Below are positions 1 to 7,040 of a stretch of 9,761 nucleotides of DNA, piece after piece. Positions within the stretch are counted from its first letter, which is position 1, and every line of letters starts with the position of its first letter. Below the pieces are notes generated by a model. It saw only the letters and a list, made by a program, of their open reading frames with translations. It searched no databases and had not been told where the DNA came from. This DNA is from Planctomycetaceae bacterium (lineage in GTDB: Bacteria; Planctomycetota; Planctomycetia; Pirellulales; UBA1268): the NCBI GenBank assembly GCA_947453125.1, contig CANGGC010000039.1, forward strand, positions 1 through 9,761, in the 5' to 3' direction. The translations under genes were made by a program, and so were the position numbers.

Positions 1-309
1 CCGAGCAAGGAAGCCGACCTCGGCCTCCTCTCCGCCGCCAACCTCTTCCATGTCCAGCTCTCCGACGTCGCTGATGTTCCGCGAGAGATGGCAAGCGACG
101 CCGAGCGGATCCTCCCCGGCGAGGGCTCCTCAGCGCCGCAGCCCCTCCTCGCCAGGCTGGCCGAAATCGGCTACTCGGGCGCCGTGAGCGTGGAGCTGAT
201 GAATCCCGCCCTCTGGCACGTGCCGCCGCGGCAGTTTGGCGAGGTGGCAATGACAGCCCTCCGCCGGCTCCTCGGCCAGGCCGACATGGGAAACGCCCCG
301 GGGCGTTGA
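1..309 (+). CDS. Sugar phosphate isomerase/epimerase (xylose isomerase-like TIM barrel), 3' end
   Basis: This is the C-terminal 102 residues of a gene that begins before the window; the reading frame is open from base 1 and ends at TGA 307-309. The fragment has the late beta-strands of an AP endonuclease 2/xylose isomerase-like TIM barrel. HVQLSD (His17 and Asp22 of the fragment) is followed by ILPGEG, then by GYSGAVSVELMNP, where the Glu is in the position of a metal ligand in this fold. The family isomerises or epimerises sugars or sugar phosphates, or cleaves related keto-acids, with a divalent metal in the cytoplasm. The substrate cannot be read from this piece. Planctomycetes carry many paralogues, often beside Gfo/Idh/MocA oxidoreductases such as the one at 5656. 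Family assignment is fairly sure; the exact function is unknown. Confidence 0.8.
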   Translation, partial: PSKEADLGLLSAANLFHVQLSDVADVPREMASDAERILPGEGSSAPQPLLARLAEIGYSGAVSVELMNPALWHVPPRQFGEVAMTALRRLLGQADMGNAPGR

Positions 310-340
310 CGATTCCTCGCTTCCGCAGGGGAGGGCGTCG

Positions 341-346
341 TAGAAT
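341..346 (+). promoter_or_regulatory. Candidate -10 element (TAGAAT)
   Basis: TAGAAT matches the sigma-70 -10 consensus at five of six bases and lies about 50 bases before the ATG at 395. No good -35 box is seen at 16-18 bases upstream: a TTGACG at 306-311 is 29 bases away, which is too far. A comparable element (TAAGAT) lies at a similar distance before hisD. Weak evidence, based on sequence resemblance only. Confidence 0.25.
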
Positions 347-394
347 GTTTGGAGCTGTCCCGACGCTCTGATCATCCCGATTGCGGAGCTTCCC

Positions 395-1507
395 ATGTCC
401 CATCGCACCGTCGCACGTCGCCTCCTGTTCGGTCTCCTCGTGGTCACTGCGTGTGCCTTCGGCACCGCACCGCGGGAAGCCAGGGCGTTTCATGGCCACC
501 ACGGCTTTCATCATGGCGGCTGGCACAGTGGCTTTGGATTCGGCCACGGAGGCTTTGGCCACTGCGGCTATGGAGGCTGGGGAGGCGGCTATGGCTGGGG
601 TGTCCCCTGCTGGCCTGTGATCGGCAGCGTCTCCTACGGCACCGGCTTCGCGGTCGGTGGCACGCGCTTCTGGTCGGGCACGACGGTCTTCGGTGTCCCC
701 GCCTTTGGCGGCTGGGGCGGCTGTGGCCCGGTCTGGGGGGCTCCGGCTTGGGGGGCTCCGGTGTGGGGGGCTCCGGTGTGGGGCGGTGGCTGGGGGGGGC
801 CCGGCTGGATCGGCGGTGGCTGGGGAGGTGCGCGCTTCGGAGGCGTTGGGGCCTGGTACGGCGGCTGGAGTCCTGGCCCGGCGTGGGGCTGGAATCCCGG
901 CCCTGCCCGGGGCTGGAACCGCGGTCCTGCCCCTGGTTGGGCGATCCCGTTTGCAAGCGCCGCACCGATCAGCCGGCTGCCCGTCGGGCGTGGGCTCCTC
1001 GGTGCTCCGGCGATCGACGCGGCCGTCGAGGTCGCGATCCGCACCAGCAACGCGCCGGCAAGGGCCCGGGCGGCCCGGCTTGTCGCCCTCGGCGACCGGC
1101 ACCTTCGCGCTGCGGTCGATGAGCCGGCGAAGCTTGCCAAGGCGATCGACGCCTACCGCCGCGCCGCGAGCATCGCCCCCGATCAACCCGATACGTTTCT
1201 CCGTCAGGCGATCGCCTTCACGGCGGCCGGGAAGGGGACGGCGGCGGCCACGGCAGTGGGCCGGGCGGTGGCGATCGACCCGCGGCTCGCGGAAGGAGGC
1301 GGGGCGAAGGGCGTCCGGAATGAGATCGCGCTTGCAGGCCGTGCTCCTGCCGATGCGGCGCCGCCACTCGCTGCCCGGAGCAGCAAACTCCTCACGCGGA
1401 TCTTCGCCGATTCGACCGCGACGCCGGAGGCACCCGCCGAAAATTGGATCGCCGATCGCTGGCTCGATCGCGACGCCGGGCCAGTGATGGTCGCCGCCCG
1501 ACCCTGA
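395..1507 (+). CDS. Exported Gly/Trp/His-rich protein with TPR-like C-terminal half
   Basis: The product is 370 residues and matches no named family I recognise. The ATG at 395 has a GGAG at 385-388 six bases upstream. Residues 1-31 form a Sec signal peptide: MSHRTVARR, a hydrophobic core LLFGLLVV, then cleavage after AxA near residue 31. Residues 32-190 are low-complexity: first a His/Gly stretch (HGHHGFHHGGWHSGFGFG), then Gly/Trp-rich sequence with two tandem repeats, WGAPV-type pentapeptides at 113-132 and GWNPGPAR-type octapeptides at 157-180. Residues about 220-300 look like one or two TPR helices: an AKAIDAYRRAASIAPDQPD unit is followed by AVGRAVAIDPRLAEGG. Repeat proteins of this kind are common in planctomycete envelopes, where a structural or scaffolding role is plausible but unproven. 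It is monocistronic by layout, 85 bases after the previous gene and 73 before hisD. The gene call is secure; the function is unknown. Confidence 0.8.
   Translation: MSHRTVARRLLFGLLVVTACAFGTAPREARAFHGHHGFHHGGWHSGFGFGHGGFGHCGYGGWGGGYGWGVPCWPVIGSVSYGTGFAVGGTRFWSGTTVFGVPAFGGWGGCGPVWGAPAWGAPVWGAPVWGGGWGGPGWIGGGWGGARFGGVGAWYGGWSPGPAWGWNPGPARGWNRGPAPGWAIPFASAAPISRLPVGRGLLGAPAIDAAVEVAIRTSNAPARARAARLVALGDRHLRAAVDEPAKLAKAIDAYRRAASIAPDQPDTFLRQAIAFTAAGKGTAAATAVGRAVAIDPRLAEGGGAKGVRNEIALAGRAPADAAPPLAARSSKLLTRIFADSTATPEAPAENWIADRWLDRDAGPVMVAARP
731..790 (+). repeat. 15-bp tandem repeat (three full units and a diverged fourth)
   Basis: Three units of the form GNNTGGGGGGCTCCG (731-745, 746-760, 761-775) are followed by a diverged fourth that begins GTGTGGGGCGG at 776. 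They encode VWGAP, AWGAP, VWGAP, VWGGG in frame. Units two and three differ only at bases 2 and 3, and units one and three only at base 3, so the array may be recent and able to change copy number without a frameshift. Confidence 0.85.
863..940 (+). repeat. 24-bp degenerate tandem repeat (three units)
   Basis: Units at 863-886, 887-910 and 911-934 encode GWSPGPAW, GWNPGPAR and GWNRGPAP, followed by a final GW at 935-940. The DNA copies have diverged while the protein pattern G-W-x-x-G-P-A-x is kept, which suggests selection on the peptide repeat rather than a fresh duplication. Confidence 0.8.
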
Positions 1508-1531
1508 CCTGTGGCGGGGCGGGAGGTCGGG

Positions 1532-1537
1532 TAAGAT
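1532..1537 (+). promoter_or_regulatory. Candidate -10 element before hisD (TAAGAT)
   Basis: TAAGAT matches four of six consensus -10 bases and sits 43 bases before the hisD ATG, in the 73-base gap after the previous stop. No -35 at normal spacing is visible. It is listed because it parallels TAGAAT before the gene at 395. Low confidence. Confidence 0.2.
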
Positions 1538-1580
1538 TGAGCGATTGCCCCGCAACCGCTTCCCCTTCCCACCACCACCC

Positions 1581-2963
1581 ATGACGAGCGCCGCCCCCTG
1601 TGCCCGGATCGATCTGACGCTCCCTGAGGGGCGGGCCCGTCTCGAGGCGTTGCGCGGAAAGCTCGTCTCCCAAGGGGACGTGATCAGCCCCGCCGGACGG
1701 CAGAAGACGATCGACGTCTTCGGTGAGCCGCTCTCGCCGAAGCAGGTCGTGGAACGGATCTGTGCCGACGTCGCCGCCAAGGGGCTCGACGCCGTCCTCG
1801 ACTACACGCGCCGGATCGATTGTGTCGCCATCCCCCGCGACGGCCTGTTTGTGGCGCCAGAGGCCCTCGCTGCGGCCCACCGCGAGGTGGACGGGGAGTT
1901 TCTCGACTCGGTCCGCCGCATCCGTGCCAATGTGGAGCGATTCCAGAAGGCGATCCTCTCCCACGACGTGAGCGTGCCGCTGGCCGGCGGCGGGTCCCTC
2001 CGCCAGCGTTATCTCCCGCTCGACCGGGTCGGCGTCTGCGTGCCGGGCGGGGCCGCGGCCTACCCCTCGACGCTCCTCATGACCGTCGTGCCGGCGCAGG
2101 TGGCGGGCGTCGGCGAGATCGTCGTCGTCGCCCCGCCGACGAAGTATGGCTCGGAGAATCTTCACGTCCTTGCCACCTGCCACGAACTCGGCGTCACGAA
2201 GGTGGCCCGGTGCGGCGGTGCGCAGGGGGTGGCCGCGCTCGCCCACGGCTTCCCGGCGGAGCAGGGGAGCGGCGGCCTTGTCCGCGTCGACAAGATCGTC
2301 GGCCCGGGCAACCTCTTCGTGGCGCTCGCCAAGCAGCATGTCTTCGGCACCGTCTCGATCGACTCGATCGCCGGCCCGAGCGAGATCGTGATCGTGGCCG
2401 ACGATCAGGGTCATCCCGAGTACATCGCCGCCGACATGCTCGCCCAGGCGGAGCATTCCCCCGGCTCGGCGATCCTGCTGACGGCCTCGCGCCGACTCGC
2501 CGACGAGGTCGCCTTGGCCCTCGTTCGCCGTCTTGCCGTCCTCGAGCGATCCGACCTCACGCGCGACAGCCTGGAGCGCTTCTGTGGGATCGTCGTCACG
2601 CGCGACGATGCCGAGTCGGCCCGAATCGCCGACGAACTTGCCGCCGAGCACCTCTCGATCGACACGGCCAATCCCGAGGCGACGCTCGCCTCGATACGCC
2701 ACGCCGGCGCCGCGTTCCTCGGGCCCTGGAGCCCGGTGGCGGCGGGAGATTACGCCGCCGGCCCATCGCACGTCCTCCCTACCGGCGGCACCGCCCGGTT
2801 TGCCGCCGGGCTCTCGGCCAACGAGTTTCTCCGGGGCGGGAGTGTGATTCATCTCGCCCGGGCCGATTTGGCTGCGATGTCTGCCGATATCACCCGCATC
2901 GCCGATACCGAAGGGCTTACCGCCCACCGCCGCAGCGTCGAAGCCCGGACAGCCCAGCCATGA
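1581..2963 (+). CDS. hisD: Histidinol dehydrogenase
   Basis: The enzyme carries out the last two steps of histidine biosynthesis in the cytoplasm, oxidising L-histidinol to L-histidine with two NAD+ at a zinc site. The 460-residue product is near the usual family length. The Escherichia coli zinc ligands Gln259, His262, Asp360 and His419 correspond to Gln289, His292, Asp390 and His449. The catalytic pair Glu326-His327 corresponds to Glu356-His357 in AEHLSIDT. The spacings between these residues are identical to those in E. coli. Other family marks are GVCVPGG, KIVGPGN and IAGPSE. I chose the ATG at 1581. A TTG at 1545 in the same frame would add 12 proline-rich residues with no family support. 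No strong Shine-Dalgarno precedes the ATG. No other his gene is visible nearby, so hisD is separated from the rest of the pathway here. Its stop overlaps the ATG of the next small gene (ATGA). Confidence 0.97.
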   Translation: MTSAAPCARIDLTLPEGRARLEALRGKLVSQGDVISPAGRQKTIDVFGEPLSPKQVVERICADVAAKGLDAVLDYTRRIDCVAIPRDGLFVAPEALAAAHREVDGEFLDSVRRIRANVERFQKAILSHDVSVPLAGGGSLRQRYLPLDRVGVCVPGGAAAYPSTLLMTVVPAQVAGVGEIVVVAPPTKYGSENLHVLATCHELGVTKVARCGGAQGVAALAHGFPAEQGSGGLVRVDKIVGPGNLFVALAKQHVFGTVSIDSIAGPSEIVIVADDQGHPEYIAADMLAQAEHSPGSAILLTASRRLADEVALALVRRLAVLERSDLTRDSLERFCGIVVTRDDAESARIADELAAEHLSIDTANPEATLASIRHAGAAFLGPWSPVAAGDYAAGPSHVLPTGGTARFAAGLSANEFLRGGSVIHLARADLAAMSADITRIADTEGLTAHRRSVEARTAQP

Positions 2964-3151
2964 ACAGGATCGGCTCGATGGACACAAGCGCCTTCTTCGT
3001 CGGCTTGGGCACGCTGTCGCTGATCAACGCCGGGCTCGCCCAGGCGAAGAACCGCAGCGGGCTGCTGTGGTGGCTGTTCTCGCTGTTCCTCGGCCCGATC
3101 GCCACCTTCCTGATCGTCGTCCTCCCGAAGGGACCTCCGTCGATCGAGTGA
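2960..3151 (+). CDS. 63-residue membrane miniprotein, overlapping hisD
   Basis: The ATG at 2960 overlaps the hisD stop (ATGA, 2960-2963), which suggests translational coupling. It lies within a much longer open frame that is antisense-free but out of frame with hisD, so it is easily missed. The 63-residue product has a first apolar stretch at about 11-28 (AFFVGLGTLSLINAGLAQ), a short basic loop AKNRSG at 29-34 and a second strongly hydrophobic helix at 35-55 (LLWWLFSLFLGP, then IATFLIVVL), ending LPKGPPSIE. The pattern, a basic KNRS loop followed by a Trp-rich helix with GP, resembles small uncharacterised inner-membrane proteins found in many bacteria. A second in-frame ATG at 2978 could also serve. 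No function is known; linkage to histidine synthesis is by position only. Confidence 0.7.
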   Translation: MNRIGSMDTSAFFVGLGTLSLINAGLAQAKNRSGLLWWLFSLFLGPIATFLIVVLPKGPPSIE

Positions 3152-3192
3152 CGTTTCTGTCTGCCGGCTGCCGGCACATCTCCTCCGGAAAT

Positions 3193-4212
3193 ATGTTCAT
3201 GCCCCGCTCCATCCCCTCCTCCCTGCTCGCGGCCGGCCGCTGCGTGGCCGCGATCGTTGCAGCGTCGCTCCTCGCCCTGCCGATCGACGCCGCCGATCCG
3301 CCGCCGCCCCCGCCGGTCGACCGGGTTCTCCCCGGTTGGAAGCTCGCCTGGAACGACGAGTTTGACGGGGAGGCGATCGACGAGAGCAAGTGGGGCTTCG
3401 ATGTCGGCAACGGCTTCTACAATTACGACGCGAAGCAGTGGATCCACGGCTGGGGCAACGACGAACTGCAGTACTACACGCGTGATCCCGACAACGCCTT
3501 CGTGAAGCGGGGCACGCTCCACATCCGGGCCATCAAAGAATCGCACGACGGCTTCGGCTACACCTCCGCCCGGCTGCGGACCCGCGCGAAGGACGGCACG
3601 AATCTCTTCAGCCAGGCCTACGGCCGGTTCGAGTTCCGCGCGAAGCTCCCGCTCGGGCAGGGGATCTGGCCGGCGCTGTGGCTGTTGCCTGCGGGGAGCG
3701 AGTACGGCGGCTGGGCGGCATCGGGGGAGATCGACATCCTCGAGACGAAGGGGCAGGAGCCGAAGCGGATCCAGGGCGCGCTCCACTTCGGCGGCCGCTG
3801 GCCTGCCAACACCTTCACCGTCGGCGAGCATTTCCTTGACTCGGGCTCGATCGCCGACTTCCACGTCTACGCCCTCGAATGGAACCCCGGCGAGATGCAC
3901 TGGGAGGTCGACGGCAAGGTGTATGCCACGATGAACTCGTGGTGGAGCACGGGCCGGGCCGACGAGAAGGGGGGCGTCGCCCCGCAGGCCGAGGCCGATC
4001 TCAATCCCTGGCCGGCGCCGTTCGACAAGCCGTTCCAGGTGTTGATCAATCTCGCCGTCGGCGGGAAGTTTCTCGGGAATCCCGATGCCACGACGCCGTT
4101 CCCGGCCGAGATGGAAGTCGACTACGTCCGTGTCTACGAGCGCACAGGCCCCCAGCCGGCGCTTATGCCCAGGGGCAAGGGGAAGCTTCCGTTTGCAGCC
4201 CCGGCCCGTTGA
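3193..4212 (+). CDS. Secreted glycoside hydrolase family 16 (laminarinase-like)
   Basis: GH16 enzymes cut beta-1,3 or mixed beta-1,3/1,4 glucans and related galactans with retention, outside the cytoplasm. The 339-residue product has a signal peptide (hydrophobic core about 18-30, cleavage near Ala33/Ala34) and a six-proline linker at 36-41, then one GH16 domain from about 48 to 320. The catalytic motif GEIDILE lies at 178-184: Glu179 would be the nucleophile, Asp181 the helper and Glu184 the acid/base. Other family marks are the N-terminal WNDEFDG, NDELQYYT, YGRFEFRAKLP, GIWPALWLLP, and MEVDYVRVYE at the end. The layout resembles the laminarinase branch, but substrate is not settled. The start is either ATG 3193 or ATG 3199; GGAA at 3187-3190 is better spaced for 3199. 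A longer frame upstream from 3067 overlaps the miniprotein gene and lacks a signal peptide. The stop lies 47 bases before the PQQ-like gene. Confidence 0.93.
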   Translation: MFMPRSIPSSLLAAGRCVAAIVAASLLALPIDAADPPPPPPVDRVLPGWKLAWNDEFDGEAIDESKWGFDVGNGFYNYDAKQWIHGWGNDELQYYTRDPDNAFVKRGTLHIRAIKESHDGFGYTSARLRTRAKDGTNLFSQAYGRFEFRAKLPLGQGIWPALWLLPAGSEYGGWAASGEIDILETKGQEPKRIQGALHFGGRWPANTFTVGEHFLDSGSIADFHVYALEWNPGEMHWEVDGKVYATMNSWWSTGRADEKGGVAPQAEADLNPWPAPFDKPFQVLINLAVGGKFLGNPDATTPFPAEMEVDYVRVYERTGPQPALMPRGKGKLPFAAPAR

Positions 4213-4248
4213 ATGGACGATACGAGCCCAAAAAGAAGTCCTGACAGT

Positions 4249-4255
4249 GAGGAAG
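4249..4255 (+). promoter_or_regulatory. Ribosome binding site of the PQQ-like gene
   Basis: GAGGAAG lies immediately upstream of the ATG at 4260, with its GAGG core seven bases from the start codon. It is one of the two clear Shine-Dalgarno sequences in the window and fixes this start. Confidence 0.7.
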
Positions 4256-4259
4256 ATCG

Positions 4260-5624
4260 ATGCGTAGGTTCGGATGTTTGATCGTGACGGCGGCACTGCT
4301 TTGCACGGCGCCGATGAGCGAACGTGCCCCGGCCGAGGCGCTTCCCTCCTGGAATCAGTGGCGCGGGCCCACCGGGCAGGGGCATGCCCCGGCAGCGAAG
4401 GATCTCCCGCTGGCGTGGAGCGAGAGCGAGAATGTCGCCTGGAAGACGCCGGTCGAGGGGAAGGGCTGGTCGAGCCCGGTGCTCGCTGACGGCCGCCTCT
4501 GGCTGACGACGGCCGTCGAGACGCCCCTCTCTGAGGCTGAGAAGGCCGAACGGCTGGCGAACGTGGAAAACTCCTCGTCGCTCCAGGTGTCGGGGCCGGT
4601 GAGCCTGCGGGCGGTCTGCCTCGATGCTGACACGGGGAAGGTACTCCACGACATCGAGCTCTTCCGCCAGTCGCAGCCCGACCCGATCCACTCGCTCAAC
4701 TCCTATGCCTCCCCCTCGCCGATCCTCGACGGCGGGCGGCTCTACTGCCACTTCGGCACCAACGGCACTGCCTGCGTCGATGCGGCCTCCGGTGAGATCG
4801 TCTGGACGCATACGCTTCAGAAGATCAAGCACGAGAACGGCGCCGGCGGCACGCCGGTGCTCTTCGACAACCGACTGATCTTCGACTGCGACGGGAGCGA
4901 TCAGCAGTACATCGTCGCCCTCGACACCGCCACCGGCGCTGTGGCCTGGAAGACGGAGCGATCGGGGGAGCGGAATCCCGAGCCCCAGCTCAAGAAGGCC
5001 TATGGCACGCCATTGCTGGCCGAGGTTGACGGCAGCACCGTCCTCCTCTCAACCGGCGCCGATTGGCTCTACGCCTACGATCCGACCGATGGCCGCGAAC
5101 TCTGGAAGCAGGCCTACGGCGTGCTCGGGTTCTCGATCGTTCCCCGACCGATCGTCGGCCATGGGATGGCCTACATCAGCACGAGCTTCATGCAGCCGGA
5201 ACTCCTCGCCGTGAAGCTCCCCTCCGGCGACGCACTTCCCGAGATCGCCTGGCGGGTGAAAAAGAGCGTCCCGAACATCCCCTCGCCGATCCTTGTCGGC
5301 GACGAGATCGTGATGGTGAGCGACAAGGGAGTGGCAACCTGCCTCGACGCCAAATCGGGCGAGGTCCGCTTCAGCGAGCGGCTCGGCGGCAATTTCTGTT
5401 CGTCGCCGCTGTATGCCGACGGGCGGATCTGGGTCGGCAATCGGGAGGGGCAAACGTTCGTCCTCACACCGGGGAAGGAGTTCCACGTCGAGGCGACGAA
5501 CCAACTCGACGGCGAGATCATGGCCACGCCGATCGCCGTCGGGCCTGCGTTCTTCCTCCGCACCGACAAGGCGGTCTACCGGATCGAGAGCGCTGACGCC
5601 GCGGGGAAGCGTCCCTGCGGCTGA
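4260..5624 (+). CDS. Secreted PQQ-like beta-propeller repeat protein
   Basis: The product is 454 residues with a Sec signal peptide (MRRFGCLIVTAALLCTAP, cleavage near Ala25-Ala27), so it is exported. The mature start, SWNQWRGPTGQG, followed by ENVAWKTPVEGKGWSSPVL, is the typical opening of a very abundant planctomycete family with a PQQ-binding-like (YVTN/quinoprotein) beta-propeller. Blade units can be followed through pairs such as DAASGEIVWTHTL, DTATGAVAWKTE, DPTDGRELWKQAYG and DAKSGEVRFSERLGG, each a strand-turn-strand with the D-x-x-[ST/D]-G pattern. Enzymatic residues of true quinoprotein dehydrogenases (the vicinal disulphide Cys-Cys, for example) are not evident, so cofactor binding is doubtful. 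Related proteins are usually of unknown role. It sits between a GH16 hydrolase and a sugar oxidoreductase, in the same direction with 47- and 31-base gaps, which suggests a shared operon. The fold is sure; the function is open. Confidence 0.9.
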   Translation: MRRFGCLIVTAALLCTAPMSERAPAEALPSWNQWRGPTGQGHAPAAKDLPLAWSESENVAWKTPVEGKGWSSPVLADGRLWLTTAVETPLSEAEKAERLANVENSSSLQVSGPVSLRAVCLDADTGKVLHDIELFRQSQPDPIHSLNSYASPSPILDGGRLYCHFGTNGTACVDAASGEIVWTHTLQKIKHENGAGGTPVLFDNRLIFDCDGSDQQYIVALDTATGAVAWKTERSGERNPEPQLKKAYGTPLLAEVDGSTVLLSTGADWLYAYDPTDGRELWKQAYGVLGFSIVPRPIVGHGMAYISTSFMQPELLAVKLPSGDALPEIAWRVKKSVPNIPSPILVGDEIVMVSDKGVATCLDAKSGEVRFSERLGGNFCSSPLYADGRIWVGNREGQTFVLTPGKEFHVEATNQLDGEIMATPIAVGPAFFLRTDKAVYRIESADAAGKRPCG

Positions 5625-5655
5625 CGAGTGAAAGCCTGACAAAACGAGGTGTGTG

Positions 5656-6957
5656 ATGGGCGACAAGAGGCTCTCGCGGCGGTCGATCCTCCGGGCGGCA
5701 GCCAGCGCCGGGCCGGCGCTGTTGACGATCTCGGCCGGCAGCCGGCGCGTCCTCGGGGCGAATGACCGGCTCGACATCGGCGTGATCGGCGTCGGCGGCC
5801 GCGGCGGCTCGAACCTCGATGCGGTGGCGGGAGAGAACATCGTCGCCCTCTGCGACGTCGATTCGGCCACCCTCGGAGCCGCTGCGGGACGGTTCCCGGC
5901 GGCGGCCCGATTCTCCGACTACCGGGCGATGCTCGCCGACATGAAGCTCGACGCCGTCGTCATCTCCACCCCCGACCACCACCACGCCCCGGCCACCGTC
6001 CGCGCCCTCCGCCGCGGCCTCCATGTCTACTGCGAGAAGCCTCTCACCCACACCGTCGAGGAGGCGCGGCTCGTTGCCAGGCTCGCAGCCGAGAAGGGGC
6101 TGGCTACCCAGATGGGGACGCAAAACCACGAGCACCCCGGCTACCTCCGGCTGGTGGAGCTGCTCCGCGGCGGGGCGATCGGGAAGGTGAGCGACGTCCA
6201 CGTGATTACCGACCGCCCCGGGAAGTGGTGGCCGCAGGGGATCGAGGCGCCCAAGGGGGGCCAGACCGTGCCGGCGAATCTCGACTGGGACCTGTGGCTC
6301 GGGCCCGCTGCCAGTCGCGGCTACGACCCGGCCTACGTCCCCTTCAAGTGGCGCGGCTGGTGGGACTTCGGTTGCGGGGCAGTGGGGGACATGGCGATCC
6401 ATCTGGCCGACCCTGCCTTCTGGGGGCTCGGGCTCGGCGGGAAAATCCGCGTCGAGTCGAAGGGCCCGCCGCCCCAGCCGGCCAGCGCCCCGACCTGGAT
6501 GGAGACGACGTTCTCGTTCGGCCCGCGCGGTGACCGTGGGCCGGTGACGCTCCATTGGTACGAGGGTGAGGCGCAGCCACCGGCGGCGATCGCCGCGGAG
6601 ATCCCGATGAACGGCTCGCTGTTCGTCGGTGAGAAGGGGCGGATCGCGATCGCCCACGACGGCCACCCGAAGCTCCTCCCCGAGGATCACTTCCAGGACT
6701 TCGTCGCGCCGGCGCCGTCGCTTCCCGAGTCCCCCGGCCACCACGCCCAGTGGATCGCCGCCTGCAAGACCGGCTCGCGGACGGGGAGTGATTTTTCCTA
6801 CGCTGCTCCATTCACCGAGACGGTGCTCCTCGGCAACGTCGCCTACCGGGCGGGCATCCCGATCGAGTACGACCCGTCCACCGGCAGGGTCACCAACGAC
6901 GAGGCAGCCAACGGCTGGCTCTCGAAGGAGTATCGGAGCGGCTGGGAAGTGGCGTAA
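5656..6957 (+). CDS. Tat-exported Gfo/Idh/MocA family oxidoreductase
   Basis: The 433-residue product begins with a twin-arginine signal (SRRSIL, Arg8-Arg9) and a hydrophobic stretch to about residue 35, so it is predicted to be exported folded, with its dinucleotide bound. The Rossmann motif GVIGVGGRGG is at about 42-51. EKP at 127-129 holds the conserved lysine (Lys128) of the family, and the Asp245/His249 pair in GDMAIHLADPAFW is typical of the C-terminal substrate domain, as is WDFGCGAVGDM. The family oxidises or reduces sugars or related compounds with NAD(P); the exported planctomycete group has few characterised members. I chose ATG 5656 because GAGGT at 5646-5650 is five bases upstream; GTG 5653 in frame is an alternative that adds one Met. 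It is the last gene of the run that starts with GH16. Confidence 0.93.
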   Translation: MGDKRLSRRSILRAAASAGPALLTISAGSRRVLGANDRLDIGVIGVGGRGGSNLDAVAGENIVALCDVDSATLGAAAGRFPAAARFSDYRAMLADMKLDAVVISTPDHHHAPATVRALRRGLHVYCEKPLTHTVEEARLVARLAAEKGLATQMGTQNHEHPGYLRLVELLRGGAIGKVSDVHVITDRPGKWWPQGIEAPKGGQTVPANLDWDLWLGPAASRGYDPAYVPFKWRGWWDFGCGAVGDMAIHLADPAFWGLGLGGKIRVESKGPPPQPASAPTWMETTFSFGPRGDRGPVTLHWYEGEAQPPAAIAAEIPMNGSLFVGEKGRIAIAHDGHPKLLPEDHFQDFVAPAPSLPESPGHHAQWIAACKTGSRTGSDFSYAAPFTETVLLGNVAYRAGIPIEYDPSTGRVTNDEAANGWLSKEYRSGWEVA

Positions 6958-7040
6958 CGGCCCGTCGTTGCCAAGACAGTCCGAGCTCGACCGACCCCCG
7001 AAGACGTCTCTCCCCGCGCTCCGGCACGCGATCCCACGCG

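Noticed and set aside
731..940. CRISPR-like array
   Set aside because: The repeats are directly adjacent without spacers and lie in frame within a coding sequence.
1392..2987. Long minus-strand open frame of 531 codons antisense to hisD
   Set aside because: It mirrors the hisD codons in high-GC DNA, has Arg/Gly/Asp-rich composition with no domain pattern, and the plus strand is certain hisD.
3067..3192. N-terminal extension of the GH16 protein from GTG 3067
   Set aside because: It overlaps the miniprotein gene in another frame and would bury the clear signal peptide.
2917..4296. Minus-strand open frame of 459 codons antisense to the GH16 gene
   Set aside because: The plus strand encodes a complete GH16 with catalytic motif; the antisense product has shadow-like composition and no recognisable motif.
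6958..7040. Possible bidirectional terminator between the convergent oxidoreductase and ATPase genes
   Set aside because: I looked for a G/C-rich hairpin with a T-run in these 83 bases and found only an 8-base CGAGCTCG palindrome with no T-run.
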